A stretch of 64,000 nucleotides of DNA from assembly GCA_017510335.1 (NCBI GenBank), contig JAFWNM010000028.1:1-64000 (forward strand), in the 5' to 3' direction. The first letter of the stretch is position 1; every line of letters begins with the position of its first letter. A program made the position numbers and the translations under genes. Source of the stretch: Paracoccaceae bacterium. GTDB lineage: Bacteria > Pseudomonadota > Alphaproteobacteria > Rhodobacterales > Rhodobacteraceae. This document shows, one piece after another, positions 28,128 to 38,256 of the stretch. Below the pieces are notes generated by a model. The model was given only the letters and a program-made list of their open reading frames with translations, ran no database searches and was not told the DNA's origin.

Positions 28128-28952
28128 ATGCTGGACCAGAAGATAGAACAACCCGATCGCTTCGGCAAGGGAATACGCCGTTTCGGGCGGATGAACTGGT
28201 TGGGGCTGCAGGCCCTGGCCTGGCGCGAGGTGATGCGGTTTCTGGTTGTCTGGACCCAGACGCTGGCCGCGCCGCTGGTGACAGCGGGCCTGTTTCTGGC
28301 AGTGTTTTCGTTGGCCATCGGGCCTGCGCGCGGGGATGTGCTGGGTGTGCCCTTCATTCAGTTCCTGGCGCCGGGCATTCTGATGATGACGGTCATCCAG
28401 AACAGTTTTGCCAATACGTCCTCCTCTATCGTGATTTCCAAGGTGCAGGGAAATATTGTCGACACGCTGATGCCCCCCTTGTCGCCACTGGAACTTGTGC
28501 TGGGCTATCTGGCGGGCGGTGTTGCGCGCGGGCTGGTTGTGGGCGTGGTTATTTCGCTGGCCTTGTGGCTGGTGCTTGGGCTTGGGGTGGCGCATCCGGT
28601 GTGGTTGCTGGTGTTCCTGACGCTGGGGGCGGTGCTGCTGGGTGCAATCGGAATTGCTGCGGGCATTATTTCCAACAAATTCGACCAGATTGCCGCAATC
28701 ACGAATTTTATTGTCGTTCCATTGTCGTTTCTGTCGGGGACATTCTATTCCATTTCCGGGTTGCCGCCGGTGCTGGAAATGATCAGCCGGTTCAACCCCG
28801 TTTTCTATCTGATTGACGGGGCGCGCTATGGCATGATCGGCGCATCGGATGCCGCGCCTGTTCTGGGGCTGTTTGTCGTGGGGGGCACTGCGTTGGCGGT
28901 TTCGCTGTTGTGCTGGTTCTGGCTGCGCATCGGCTATCGGCTGAAACCGTGA
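28128..28952 (+). CDS. ABC-2 type transporter permease
   Basis: This 274-aa protein has a basic N-terminal helix (IRRFGRMNWLGLQALAWREV) and six hydrophobic segments typical of ABC-2 permeases. PGILMMTVIQNSFANTSSSI is in the family core. It likely forms an exporter with an ATPase that is not adjacent, which is unusual because the pair is normally linked. I chose the ATG at 28128 because it gives the usual length and has AAGG about 10 nt upstream. The frame continues upstream to 28014 through an ATG at 28080. That extension encodes CPKCKGKVVKY, discussed in findings. Confidence 0.85.
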   Translation: MLDQKIEQPDRFGKGIRRFGRMNWLGLQALAWREVMRFLVVWTQTLAAPLVTAGLFLAVFSLAIGPARGDVLGVPFIQFLAPGILMMTVIQNSFANTSSSIVISKVQGNIVDTLMPPLSPLELVLGYLAGGVARGLVVGVVISLALWLVLGLGVAHPVWLLVFLTLGAVLLGAIGIAAGIISNKFDQIAAITNFIVVPLSFLSGTFYSISGLPPVLEMISRFNPVFYLIDGARYGMIGASDAAPVLGLFVVGGTALAVSLLCWFWLRIGYRLKP

Positions 28953-29053
28953 CGCGAACACGGCACCGTGTGGTCTGGCCTGCCTGCGGGCCGGTTCGCT
29001 TGTATTGAGGCTGCACGATGTTATATCTGGCACCAGACAACGCCGAAGGGGGC

Positions 29054-29467
29054 ATGGTGAAACAGCGTAACAGATTTGCCGCAGCGGTTCTTGCCCTTTC
29101 GGCGCTTGCCGCCCCTGCCGTTCAGGCAGGTGAACGGATGTGGGCCGATTGCAGAACCTGTCACGCGGTCACGGCACAGGATGGGGCTGTGCTGGCGCGT
29201 GGCGGGCGCAGTGGCCCCAATCTTTACGGTATTGCGGGGCGCACAGCCGGGTCGGACGGTGATTTCCGGTTCTATTCGGATGCCATGCGCGCCGCACGCT
29301 CCCGCGGGGTGAGCTGGACGCAGGATAATTTTGTGGCCTATCTTGCCAATCCCGACCAGTTCCTGCGCAGCGTGACAGGGAACCCAGACGCAAGCGCGGA
29401 TATGCATGTCGAATTGCGGCAGGGCGGACAGGCGCTGTTTGAATATCTGCGCGGCCTGTCACAATAG
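29054..29467 (+). CDS. Small c-type cytochrome
   Basis: This 137-aa protein has a Sec signal peptide (about residues 1-25, ending APAVQA). One heme c motif, CRTCH, places C33, C36 and H37. A possible distal methionine occurs in SADMHVELRQ. The length and order fit a cytochrome c552/c2-like class I electron carrier in the periplasm. The ATG at 29054 gives a clean signal peptide. The in-frame ATG at 29018 has a better Shine-Dalgarno site (GAGG) and would add 12 residues before it. Confidence 0.9.
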   Translation: MVKQRNRFAAAVLALSALAAPAVQAGERMWADCRTCHAVTAQDGAVLARGGRSGPNLYGIAGRTAGSDGDFRFYSDAMRAARSRGVSWTQDNFVAYLANPDQFLRSVTGNPDASADMHVELRQGGQALFEYLRGLSQ

Positions 29468-29531
29468 CCTGTCCCTGACGCCGCGCACGCAGGGGCATTG
29501 TCTGTCGGGCGATCGGGCGAAGAGTGCAGGT

Positions 29532-29625
29532 GAGAGACTGGACAGCGACCCAAACGGAATTTGCTGCGGCTGCTTCCTTCCGGACCTGACCGGGTTGGCA
29601 AGGCGCTTGCCCGCGCCAGCCTCTC
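29532..29625 (-). ncRNA. ffs: Signal recognition particle RNA (4.5S-like, small type)
   Basis: On the minus strand the nearly invariant SRP apical loop GGTCAGGTCCGGAAGGAAGC is present. It is flanked by long complementary arms: GAGAGGCTGG at the 5' end pairs with the CCAGTCTCTC end. The size, about 94 nt, fits alphaproteobacterial SRP RNA, which binds Ffh and targets membrane proteins to the translocon. It lies between the cytochrome and TetR genes. Exact ends are estimates from the closing stem. Confidence 0.93.
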
Positions 29626-29823
29626 GCGGCGGTATTTAGGGCCTTGTGCGCCCCAATGCAAGCCATCGCGGATGATTTCGGCACTTGGGGGGTATACTGC
29701 GAAAACCGCTTGCACCTGATCGCGGGCTAAGACCTTGATTCGGCAAAAAACCGGATCGAAAACCGATTTCCACTTTTGCAGGGTTTGGTCTATGACTGGA
29801 TCAGGCAACCAGACAGGGCAGGC

Positions 29824-30441
29824 ATGGCCAAACGGGGCTATCATCATGGCAATTTGCGGCAGGCATTGGTTGATGCCGCGCTGGAGCTTATTGCGGAAAC
29901 AGGTCCGCAAGGCTTTACCATGGCCGAAGCGGCAAAACGCGCGGATGTCTCGGCGGCGGCCCCCTATCGCCATTTCACGGGCCGCGAGGACCTGATTGTA
30001 GAAATCGCGCGTCAGGGGTTTGACCTGTTCGCAGATGTGCTGGAATACGCCTACAAGGACGGGCAGCCTTCGCCGCTTGTCGCGTTCGAGGCTGTGGGCC
30101 GGGCCTATCTGGCCTTCGCGCGGGCGCATCCGGGCCATTACGCCGCCATGTTCGAATCAGGGGTGGCGGTGAATGCAAGCAAGGATCTTGCTGCCGCCAG
30201 TGCGCGCGCCAATAATGTTCTTTTGCGCGCGGCTGCCGATCTGTCTGCGCGCATGCCCCCGGACCGCCGCCCCCCCTCTGCGATGTTTGCGGCCCATGTC
30301 ACGGCACTTAGCCACGGGATTGTCGCGCTTTATGCGCGCGGCACACCGGGGGCGCGCGCACCCTTCACCGCAGAACAGCTGCTGGAAAGCGGTGTGGGGG
30401 TGTATTTGCGTGGATTGGGTTTTCTGGAGTCCGACACATAA
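29824..30441 (+). CDS. TetR/AcrR-family transcriptional regulator
   Basis: This 205-aa repressor has an N-terminal TetR helix-turn-helix (GYHHGNLRQALVDAALELI, then MAEAAKRADVSAAAPYRHF). The C-terminal part with HYAAMFESGV and ALSHGIVALYARG resembles the WHG-type TetR ligand domain. The ATG at 29824 opens the conserved part. An ATG at 29776 would add 16 residues. It is followed on the same strand by DUF2852. Two matching palindromes lie between the genes, so it probably represses that gene. The ligand is unknown. Confidence 0.9.
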   Translation: MAKRGYHHGNLRQALVDAALELIAETGPQGFTMAEAAKRADVSAAAPYRHFTGREDLIVEIARQGFDLFADVLEYAYKDGQPSPLVAFEAVGRAYLAFARAHPGHYAAMFESGVAVNASKDLAAASARANNVLLRAAADLSARMPPDRRPPSAMFAAHVTALSHGIVALYARGTPGARAPFTAEQLLESGVGVYLRGLGFLESDT

Positions 30442-30493
30442 AGGGTGCGCGCCGCGCGCGGATTTGCGGCGCGGCGGGACCGGAATCGGATAA

Positions 30494-30508
30494 AATGTAA
30501 AATACATT
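30494..30508. promoter_or_regulatory. Palindromic operator 1, TetR target candidate
   Basis: The 15-bp sequence AATGTAAAATACATT is a perfect inverted repeat with a 3-bp core. It is followed by CAC. An almost identical site lies 58 bp downstream. It sits between the TetR gene and the DUF2852 gene, ahead of a TTGAAA at 30520-30525 that could be a -35 element. Confidence 0.6.
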
Positions 30509-30551
30509 CACATCGGGTCTTGAAAATGCGGCGGGATCTGCCACATATGTA

Positions 30552-30566
30552 AATGTGAATTACATT
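30552..30566. promoter_or_regulatory. Palindromic operator 2, TetR target candidate
   Basis: AATGTGAATTACATT has the same AATGT/ACATT arms as operator 1 and is also followed by CAC. It lies 26 bp before the DUF2852 start, close to the expected transcription start, where binding would block transcription. Confidence 0.6.
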
Positions 30567-30591
30567 CACTGAAACTGGAAAGGGGTATGAA

Positions 30592-30993
30592 ATGACGACA
30601 ATGACCGCGCCAATGTCATGGGCCCGTCAGGCAGAAGCTTGGCTTGACGGCTTTGGCAAGGCAGGCTGGATCACCGCGACGGTGCTGGCCTTTATTGTGT
30701 TCTGGCCTGTGGGGCTTGCGCTTCTGGCTTATATGATCTGGGGGAAACAGATGTTTGGAAAATCCTGCCGCAAACAGGCCCGTCAGGGCGCAGCCGTCCT
30801 GCGTTCTTCTGGCAACACCGCATTTGACGCCTACAAGGCCGATACATTGCGCCGTCTGGAAGACGAACAAGCCGCATTCGACAGCTTTTTGCACCGCCTG
30901 CGCGAGGCCAAGGACAAGGCCGAATTCGACCAGTTCATGGAAGACAACCGCCGCAAGCGCGATGCAGGGCAGACGGTTGATCACCCCTTGTGA
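30592..30993 (+). CDS. DUF2852 domain membrane protein
   Basis: This 133-aa protein has one or two hydrophobic segments in ITATVLAFIVFWPVGLALLAYMIW (quoted in part: FIVFWPVGLALLAYMIW) and a charged helical C-terminal half (KADTLRRLEDEQAAFDSF). This layout matches DUF2852, a family of unknown function frequent in Rhodobacterales and Rhizobiales. GGAAAGGGG lies ahead of the ATG. Its promoter region contains the two palindromes proposed for the neighbouring TetR protein. A terminator follows 30 nt after the stop, so it is monocistronic. Confidence 0.88.
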   Translation: MTTMTAPMSWARQAEAWLDGFGKAGWITATVLAFIVFWPVGLALLAYMIWGKQMFGKSCRKQARQGAAVLRSSGNTAFDAYKADTLRRLEDEQAAFDSFLHRLREAKDKAEFDQFMEDNRRKRDAGQTVDHPL

Positions 30994-31024
30994 CGCTTGG
31001 GCGTGACACACCCGGAAATGACCA

Positions 31025-31055
31025 GAAGGCCCCGAAGCTGTTTTCGGGGCCTTTT
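31025..31055 (+). terminator. Rho-independent terminator after DUF2852
   Basis: AAGGCCCCGAA and TTCGGGGCCTT form an 11-bp stem with a short loop, ending CCTTTT. It is well placed 32 nt after the DUF2852 stop. Confidence 0.85.
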
Positions 31056-31195
31056 CAAGGTGCCTGTGCCTGCCCGAAAGGCGCGCACACGCAACATCTG
31101 CCATGATATTTCCGGCCTTGGTTAAAACACCGGTTGGCACTGCCTACTGACTGACCTAGTGTGACCTTGAAAAACAGAGGATCAGGAAGCCCGAC

Positions 31196-32404
31196 ATGGC
31201 CAGATCCCAGATTGGGGTTCAGACGCAGTTTTCCAGACCGGTCCGCCAGATCGTGATGATGTTGCTTGTCATCGTTCTGGTTGCCGTTGGAACGTATTTC
31301 GCCCTGCCGCGCGTGGCAGGCATTTTCCTTGCAAATATATGGCTGAACGGGTTCATCTTTCTGGTCTTTGTGATCGGGGTGTTTGCGACCTTCTGGCAGG
31401 TCATCCAGTTGAACAGGTCCATTGTGTGGATCGAAGGGTTCGCTGCAGGCACACCCGGTCATGACGCGACGGTGCCGCCTTCCTTGTTGCTGCCGTTGGC
31501 AGCGCTTTTGCGGGGGCGGGGGCTGGGCACCCAGATCAGTTCCGGTTCAGCAAGTTCCATTCTTGATTCGGTCGGAACGCGGCTGGATGAATTGCGCGAC
31601 ATCACGCGCTACATTATCAACCTGCTGATATTCCTTGGCTTGCTGGGCACGTTCTACGGGTTGGCAACCACAGTTCCCGCTGTGGTCGACACAATCCGTT
31701 CGCTTGCGCCCGAAGACAATGAAACCGGAATTCAGGTTTTCGACAATCTTATGAGCGGGCTGGAAGCGCAGCTTGGCGGGATGGGCACGGCGTTTTCATC
31801 CTCGCTGCTGGGGCTTGCGGGGTCGCTGGTGGTGGGGCTGCTGGAACTGTTTGCGGGCCATGGCCAGAACCGGTTTTACCGCCAGCTTGAAGAATGGCTT
31901 AGTTCCATCACGCGCCTTGGCATGGCCGGGACCGACCCCGAACAGGCCGGCGGCGAAATGGGCGCGGTGGTGCAGGTGCTTGATGCCATTGCCGAACAGA
32001 TGGAAGCCATGCACCGCCAGCAGGTTCAGGCCGATTATGAACGCGGCCAGCTTGATCAGGCGCTTGGCTATCTGGTGCAGGCCATTGACCGGCTGGCCGA
32101 AGGCGGGCTTGGCGGTGATGATGCGCAGGCGTCCAGTGCTGTTTTGGAACGTATTGCCGCTGCGCAGGAAGAACTGCTGGGCTATTACCGGCAGGACGCG
32201 GTTGAGGGCGGCCCCCATGCCGAAGCCGAAATCAGGTTGCGCCTGCGCAGCATTGACGGACAGCTTTTGCGCATTTCCGAAGAACTGTCAGCGGGCCGTC
32301 TGGAAACCACCGCTGATTTGCGGTCTGATTTGTCCAACCTGACGATGGCGGTGCGCCAATTGTCGCGCGCGGGATTTGGCGCGCGCCGCGACGGGGGGGC
32401 GTAA
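31196..32404 (+). CDS. MotA/TolQ/ExbB proton-channel family protein
   Basis: This 402-aa inner-membrane protein has hydrophobic segments at about residues 20-42 and 48-70. The MotA/TolQ-type helices follow (ITRYIINLLIFLGLLGTFYG near 140 and a second near 205, AFSSSLLGLAGSLVVGLLEL). The C-terminal 150 residues are charged and probably helical. Such channels pair with a MotB/TolR/OmpA-like partner, and the next gene is exactly that type. The start ATG lies in a good context after AGGATC. The role is likely proton-driven work on the cell envelope; the process is not identified. Confidence 0.88.
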   Translation: MARSQIGVQTQFSRPVRQIVMMLLVIVLVAVGTYFALPRVAGIFLANIWLNGFIFLVFVIGVFATFWQVIQLNRSIVWIEGFAAGTPGHDATVPPSLLLPLAALLRGRGLGTQISSGSASSILDSVGTRLDELRDITRYIINLLIFLGLLGTFYGLATTVPAVVDTIRSLAPEDNETGIQVFDNLMSGLEAQLGGMGTAFSSSLLGLAGSLVVGLLELFAGHGQNRFYRQLEEWLSSITRLGMAGTDPEQAGGEMGAVVQVLDAIAEQMEAMHRQQVQADYERGQLDQALGYLVQAIDRLAEGGLGGDDAQASSAVLERIAAAQEELLGYYRQDAVEGGPHAEAEIRLRLRSIDGQLLRISEELSAGRLETTADLRSDLSNLTMAVRQLSRAGFGARRDGGA

Positions 32405-32407
32405 GCC

Positions 32408-34204
32408 GTGGCGCTGGCACGCGGCAGGGGCGCGCGGCGAGAGGTCAGCGGCGCAATCTGGCCGGGTTTTGTCGATGCGATGACAGCACTTTTGCTGGTG
32501 CTGATGTTTGTGCTGTCGATTTTCATGATTGTGCAGTTTGTATTGCGCGACACCATCACCGCGCGCGAAACCGAACTGGAAGGGCTAAGCGCAGAAGTGG
32601 CCAGTCTGGCCAATGCGCTGGGAATTTCGCGCGCCCGTGTCGCTTCGCTGGAAGGGCAGGTCATTGGTCTGGAAGGCGATCTTGATGACGCGCGCGCACT
32701 GATGTCCGCGCAGCTTGCGCGCATCAGTGGCCTGTCGCGCGATCTGGATGCCAGTCAGGCAGAGTTAAGCACCGCACAGGCGCAGATCACCCGGTTTGAA
32801 GCGCAAGTGGCCGCGCTGATTGGCGAGCGTGACAGTGCGCTGGCACAAGGCGCGGAACTGACCGCCGATCTGGCGGAACTGGAAGCGGCCCAGCAAGTGT
32901 TGATTTCCGAACAAGAAGCCATGGAACTGGCGCTTGCGCGGCTGCGTGACGAACTGGATGCGGAAACCCAGGCCGCACGTCTGGCGGCAGCGCGTGCCGA
33001 AGCGGTGGAAGCCGCCCTTGCGCAGGCGCAGGCTGACGCGTCTGCACAAGAAGCGTCGCTGGCGCAACTGGCGCAGCAACTGGCCGCGTCCGAATCCGCC
33101 CGCCTTGGGGCCACGGAAAACCAGCGCGCGCTGCAACAGGACCTGACCGCCGCCCAACAGGACCTGGATGCCGCCGAGGCCGCGCGTCTGGCAGAAGCGG
33201 CCGCCGCAGAAGCCCTGCGCGCGCGGCTGGCCAATGTGGAAACCGCCCTAAGCGAAGAAGAACGCCGCAGGCTTGCGGATGCGGCGGCAGCGTAGGCGTT
33301 GCGCGACAGGCTGGCGCAAGCCGACACCGAACTGACCGCCATGACATTGCAACTGGAAGCCGAACGCGCCCGTGCCGAAGAAACCCTTACACTGCTGGCC
33401 GCTGCCCGCGCCGCCGAAGCTGACCTGCAGGCCGATCTGGATGTGGCCTTGTCCGAACGCGAACGTCAGGCGGCATTGCGCAGCACTGCACAAGCAGCGC
33501 TTGCCGACGCGCAGGCCCAATCCACCGAAGACCAGCGCAGTCTGGAATTGCTGAACCAGCAGGTCGCAGCCTTGCGCGGGCAGGTCGGCGGATTGCAAGA
33601 CCTGCTGGGCGAAGCCCGCGCGCGCGAAGATGCCGCAAATACCCAGATCGAAAGCCTTGGCGCGGACCTGAACCTTGCGCTGGCGCAACTCGCCGCCGAG
33701 GAACGCCGCCGCGCCGATCTGGAAGCGGCAGAACGCGAAAGGCTGGAACAGTTCCGGTCGGAATTCTTTGGGCAGCTGCGGCAAGTGCTGGAAGGGCGCT
33801 CCGGCGTCGAGATTGTGGGCGATCGCTTCGTCTTCTCCTCCGAGGTGCTGTTCGAGGTCGGCTCGGCCGATCTGGCGCCAGAGGGGCGCTCGCAAATCGG
33901 CAATGTGGTGTCGATCCTGCAAGAGGTCGCAGACCGCATCCCGCCTAGTATTGACTGGGTTTTGCAGGTTGACGGGCATACGGACAACTTGCCCATCGCA
34001 CCGGGTGCGGAATTCGCGGATAACTGGGAACTTAGTCAGGCGCGCGCGCTGTCGGTTGTGCGCTACCTGACCGAAGCCATGGGCTTTCCTGCGTTCCGGT
34101 TGGCGGCTGCGGGGTTTGGCGAATATCGCCCCGTTGATGCGGACAATACCGCTGCCGCGCGCGCGCGCAATCGCCGCATCGAACTGAAACTGACCGAGCG
34201 CTGA
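32408..34204 (+). pseudogene. MotB/OmpA-like peptidoglycan-binding protein interrupted by an in-frame amber codon
   Basis: A continuous frame of 599 codons is split by TAG at 33293-33295 (codon 296), followed immediately by GCG TTG CGC in the same frame. The N-terminal part (295 aa) has a MotB-like membrane anchor (MTALLLVLMFVLSIFMIVQF) and a long alanine-rich coiled coil. The C-terminal part continues the coiled coil and ends in an OmpA-like domain with VDGHTDNLPIAPG and NRRIELKLTE. A GTG start at 32408 follows the channel gene by 3 bp. A one-base change of GAG to TAG would explain it. It could be a true nonsense mutation, a readthrough or a sequencing error. If disrupted, the anchored domain and the peptidoglycan-binding domain are separated. 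Confidence 0.85.
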
Positions 34205-34355
34205 GCATTGCGCGCGTGATTCTGTCGTTGCGGCGGTGCAATGCAGGGTTTTGTGTGCAGTTGCATACAGTTTTGCACGAAAACCCCCGATGTGGGCGCT
34301 ATCACGCGCCGGCATCGCGGTCGTGGCCCTTGCGTGGCGGGCGCGAAGGGACTAG

Positions 34356-35354
<999 letters not shown>

Positions 35355-35383
35355 TGGCGTTGCCAAACACGAGTTTGCCAGGG

Positions 35384-35405
35384 GGGCCGCACAATTGTGC
35401 GGCCC
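35384..35405 (+). terminator. Rho-independent terminator of mdh
   Basis: GGGCCGCACAATTGTGCGGCCC is a perfect 22-nt palindrome, quoted here as arms GGGCCGCACA and TGTGCGGCCC, followed by TTTGC. It is 30 nt after the mdh stop. The short T tail makes it modest in strength. Confidence 0.75.
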
Positions 35406-35437
35406 TTTGCAATAGTTCACCGCAGTAACATATAAGG

Positions 35438-35508
35438 GTGATCATGTTTTTGTGATCATGTTGTTATCGCCTTCATTTTGTGATCACAGTTTTTCAACGT
35501 GTGATCAC
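35438..35508. promoter_or_regulatory. Array of four GTGATCA motifs upstream of sucC
   Basis: GTGATCA occurs at 35438-35444 and 35452-35458, and the full palindrome GTGATCAC at 35480-35487 and 35501-35508. The last two are mirrored by flanks TTTT and AAAA, making a larger inverted repeat. Start-to-start spacings are 14, 28 and 21 bp. The array lies in the mdh-sucC gap, 109 bp before sucC. It is a likely binding region for an unidentified regulator. Confidence 0.6.
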
Positions 35509-35616
35509 AAAATGCAGATTTTCCGCCAATCCTGAAACTTTGCCGTAGTTCTTCATTGTTTTTTGGCTGAAATCTGGCATGGACGGGTTAGAAAATATAG
35601 CAGATGGGACAGTTTC

Positions 35617-36810
35617 ATGAATATTCATGAGTATCAGGCGAAGGGCCTTTTGCGCTCTTACGGGGTGCCCGTGTCAGATGGGCGCATTGTTTTCCGCGCG
35701 GAAGAAGCTAAGACCGCCGCGGGCGAACTTGATGGCCCGCTTTGGGTTGTGAAGGCGCAAATCCATGCAGGCGGGCGCGGCAAGGGGCATTTTCAGGAAG
35801 CATCGGCTGGTGAAAAGGGCGGCGTGCGTCTGGCCAAATCCGTCAGCGAAGCCGAAGAAATGACCAAGCAGATGTTGGGCCGCACACTGGTAACGCACCA
35901 GACAGGGCCAGCAGGCAAGCAGGTCAACCGCATCTATATCGAAGACGGGTCCGACATCTCGCGCGAATTGTATCTTGCGCTTCTGGTGGACCGTGTGACC
36001 AGCCGCATCAGTTTCGTTGTGTCCACCGAAGGCGGCATGGACATTGAGGAAGTGGCAGCATCCACCCCCGAAAAGATCCTGTCCTTCAGCGTGGACCCCG
36101 CAACAGGCATTCAGGGTTTTCATGGCCGCCGCGTGGCGTTTGCGCTGGGTCTGGAAGGCAAGCAGGTCAAGCAATGCGTCGATCTGGTGAACAAGCTGTA
36201 TAAACTGTTTGTCGAACGCGACGCGGAAATGGTGGAAATCAACCCGCTGATCGTCACCACTGATGGCGACATGAAATGCCTTGACGCCAAGATGGGCTTT
36301 GATTCCAATTCGCTGTATCGTCAGGCTGATATCCTGGCGCTGCGCGACGAAACGGAAGAAGACCCCAAGGAACTGGCCGCCAGCAAATATGACCTGAACT
36401 ACATCGCGCTGGAAGGCGAGATTGGCTGCATGGTCAACGGCGCGGGCCTTGCCATGGCAACGATGGACATCATCAAGCTGTATGGTGCCGAACCCGCCAA
36501 CTTCTTGGACGTGGGCGGCGGCGCGACCAAGGAAAAAGTCACCGAGGCGTTCAAGATCATCACCTCGGACCCCAATGTTAAGGGGATTTTGGTCAATATC
36601 TTCGGGGGCATCATGCGCTGCGACATCATCGCAGAAGGTGTGATTGCCGCCGTCAAGGAAGTGGGCCTGCAGGTGCCGCTTGTGGTGCGTCTTGAAGGCA
36701 CGAATGTCGACCTTGGCAAGCAGATCATTAACGATTCCGGTCTGAATGTGATTGCCGCCGACAACCTGTCGGACGCAGCCGAGAAGATCGTCAAAGCGGT
36801 GAAGGGATAA
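35617..36810 (+). CDS. sucC: Succinyl-CoA synthetase beta subunit
   Basis: This 397-aa subunit carries the ATP-grasp domain that, with SucD, converts succinyl-CoA to succinate with nucleotide formation. The N terminus [16 protein letters not shown] is diagnostic. Nucleotide-site residues lie in [15 protein letters not shown]. The C-terminal CoA-ligase half has [18 protein letters not shown] and [15 protein letters not shown]. The start at 35617 gives the family N terminus; the frame to 35563 adds unrelated residues. It is the first gene of sucC-sucD-(DUF805)-sucA-sucB. Confidence 0.97.
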   Translation: MNIHEYQAKGLLRSYGVPVSDGRIVFRAEEAKTAAGELDGPLWVVKAQIHAGGRGKGHFQEASAGEKGGVRLAKSVSEAEEMTKQMLGRTLVTHQTGPAGKQVNRIYIEDGSDISRELYLALLVDRVTSRISFVVSTEGGMDIEEVAASTPEKILSFSVDPATGIQGFHGRRVAFALGLEGKQVKQCVDLVNKLYKLFVERDAEMVEINPLIVTTDGDMKCLDAKMGFDSNSLYRQADILALRDETEEDPKELAASKYDLNYIALEGEIGCMVNGAGLAMATMDIIKLYGAEPANFLDVGGGATKEKVTEAFKIITSDPNVKGILVNIFGGIMRCDIIAEGVIAAVKEVGLQVPLVVRLEGTNVDLGKQIINDSGLNVIAADNLSDAAEKIVKAVKG

Positions 36811-36815
36811 GTCAG

Positions 36816-37700
36816 ATGGCAGTTCTTGTTGATAAACACACAAAGGTCATCTGTCAGGGCTTCACCGGCTCTCAGGGGACGTTTCATTCCGAACAGGCCA
36901 TTGCTTACGGCACGCAAATGGTCGGCGGGGTAACACCGGGCAAGGGCGGGCAGACGCATCTTGACCTGCCGGTGTTCAATTCCGTGCATGAAGCGAAAGC
37001 CGTGACCCAGGCGAATGCCAGCGTTATTTATGTGCCGCCGCCCTTCGCTGCCGATTCGATCCTTGAAGCGATCGATGCGGAAATGGAACTGATTGTCTGC
37101 ATCACCGAGGGGATTCCCGTTCTGGACATGATGCGCGTCAAACGCGCGCTGATTGACAGCAAATCGGTGCTGATTGGTCCGAACTGCCCCGGTGTGATCA
37201 CCCCTGATGCCTGCAAAATTGGCATCATGCCCGGCCATATTCACCGTCGCGGGTCGGTCGGTGTTGTGTCGCGTTCGGGCACATTGACCTATGAGGCGGT
37301 GAAACAGACCACTGATGTGGGTCTGGGCCAGTCCACATGCGTCGGTATTGGCGGCGATCCTATCAAAGGGACCGAGCATCTTGACGTTTTGGAATGGTTT
37401 TTGGCCGATGATGAAACCGAATCGATTATCATGATCGGGGAAATCGGGGGCAGTGCCGAAGAAGAAGCCGCGCAATTCCTGAAAGATGAAGCAAAACGCG
37501 GGCGGTCCAAACCCTGCGCAGGCTTTATCGCTGGCCGCACGGCCCCTCCGGGGCGTCGCATGGGCCATGCAGGCGCGATTGTTGCAGGCGGCAAAGGTGG
37601 TGCCGACGACAAGATCGAAGCGATGAAAAGCGCTGGTATCATTGTTGCCGACAGTCCCGCCGGTCTGGGCGAGGCTGTGCTGAAAGCGATCGGCAAATAA
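36816..37700 (+). CDS. sucD: Succinyl-CoA synthetase alpha subunit
   Basis: This 294-aa subunit binds CoA and carries the phosphorylated histidine, H251 in [14 protein letters not shown]. The N-terminal Rossmann region ([19 protein letters not shown]) and GPNCPGVI motif are standard. It follows sucC by 5 bp and is certainly cotranscribed. It is immediately followed by the DUF805 gene, which is not a normal member of this operon. Confidence 0.97.
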   Translation: MAVLVDKHTKVICQGFTGSQGTFHSEQAIAYGTQMVGGVTPGKGGQTHLDLPVFNSVHEAKAVTQANASVIYVPPPFAADSILEAIDAEMELIVCITEGIPVLDMMRVKRALIDSKSVLIGPNCPGVITPDACKIGIMPGHIHRRGSVGVVSRSGTLTYEAVKQTTDVGLGQSTCVGIGGDPIKGTEHLDVLEWFLADDETESIIMIGEIGGSAEEEAAQFLKDEAKRGRSKPCAGFIAGRTAPPGRRMGHAGAIVAGGKGGADDKIEAMKSAGIIVADSPAGLGEAVLKAIGK

Positions 37701-37731
37701 TAGTGGTTCCCGCATAAGGGGAGGCGAGCTG

Positions 37732-38220
37732 ATGACCATAACGCAGGCCATTCTGAATGGTTTTCGCAATGCGTTTACATTCTCGGGGCGATCACGTCGC
37801 CCCGAGTACTGGTTCTTTTTCGTCTTCGTTTTTGGCGGGGCCGGGCTGCTTGGGGCGCTGGATCTTGTTTTGTCCGGCGCCACTGGCGGCTTTTTGTTGC
37901 GCGCCTTCCAGATACTTGTGTTCGTGCCATTTCTGGCACTGGGCTGGCGCAGGCTGCAAGATACCGGCCGCCCGGGATGGTTTCTTCTGGTCCCTTCGGC
38001 CATCGTGGTGGCCAGCACATTCGTGTCGGGATCAGTCTTTCAGCAGATAATAAGCCTTGTCTTGTCCGTGTTCGGCGTCGCTGTGGATGGTGGTCCGGGC
38101 GGGCTTGTGGGGGTGCTGTCCCTTGTCCAGATACTGGCGGGCCTGGTGATCGTGGTGTGGATGTCACGGCCCAGCCAGCGCGGGCCAAACCCGTATGGCC
38201 CTGAACCGCGCGTGCAGTGA
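37732..38220 (+). CDS. DUF805 family membrane protein
   Basis: This 162-aa protein has about four hydrophobic segments and matches DUF805: a Phe-rich N terminus (FRNAFTFSGRSRRPEYWFFF) precedes the first helix, then GWRRLQDTGRPGWFLL. Function is unknown. It is placed between sucD (31 bp) and sucA (36 bp), so it should be expressed with the 2-oxoglutarate/succinyl-CoA genes. Confidence 0.9.
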   Translation: MTITQAILNGFRNAFTFSGRSRRPEYWFFFVFVFGGAGLLGALDLVLSGATGGFLLRAFQILVFVPFLALGWRRLQDTGRPGWFLLVPSAIVVASTFVSGSVFQQIISLVLSVFGVAVDGGPGGLVGVLSLVQILAGLVIVVWMSRPSQRGPNPYGPEPRVQ

Positions 38221-38256
38221 CGCGCATAATGTTTACCGTAGCACAAAGGTGCTGAC

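Noticed and set aside
29338-30138. Minus-strand frame of 266 codons
   Set aside because: It overlaps the SRP RNA and runs antisense to the cytochrome and TetR genes.
33248-34315. Minus-strand frame of 355 codons
   Set aside because: It is antisense to the OmpA-like coding sequence, whose plus-strand domain motifs are clear.
35480-35508. GTGATCAC palindromes as CRP/FNR sites
   Set aside because: CRP sites need TGTGA and TCACA with six bases between; here the half-sites abut and the spacing does not fit.
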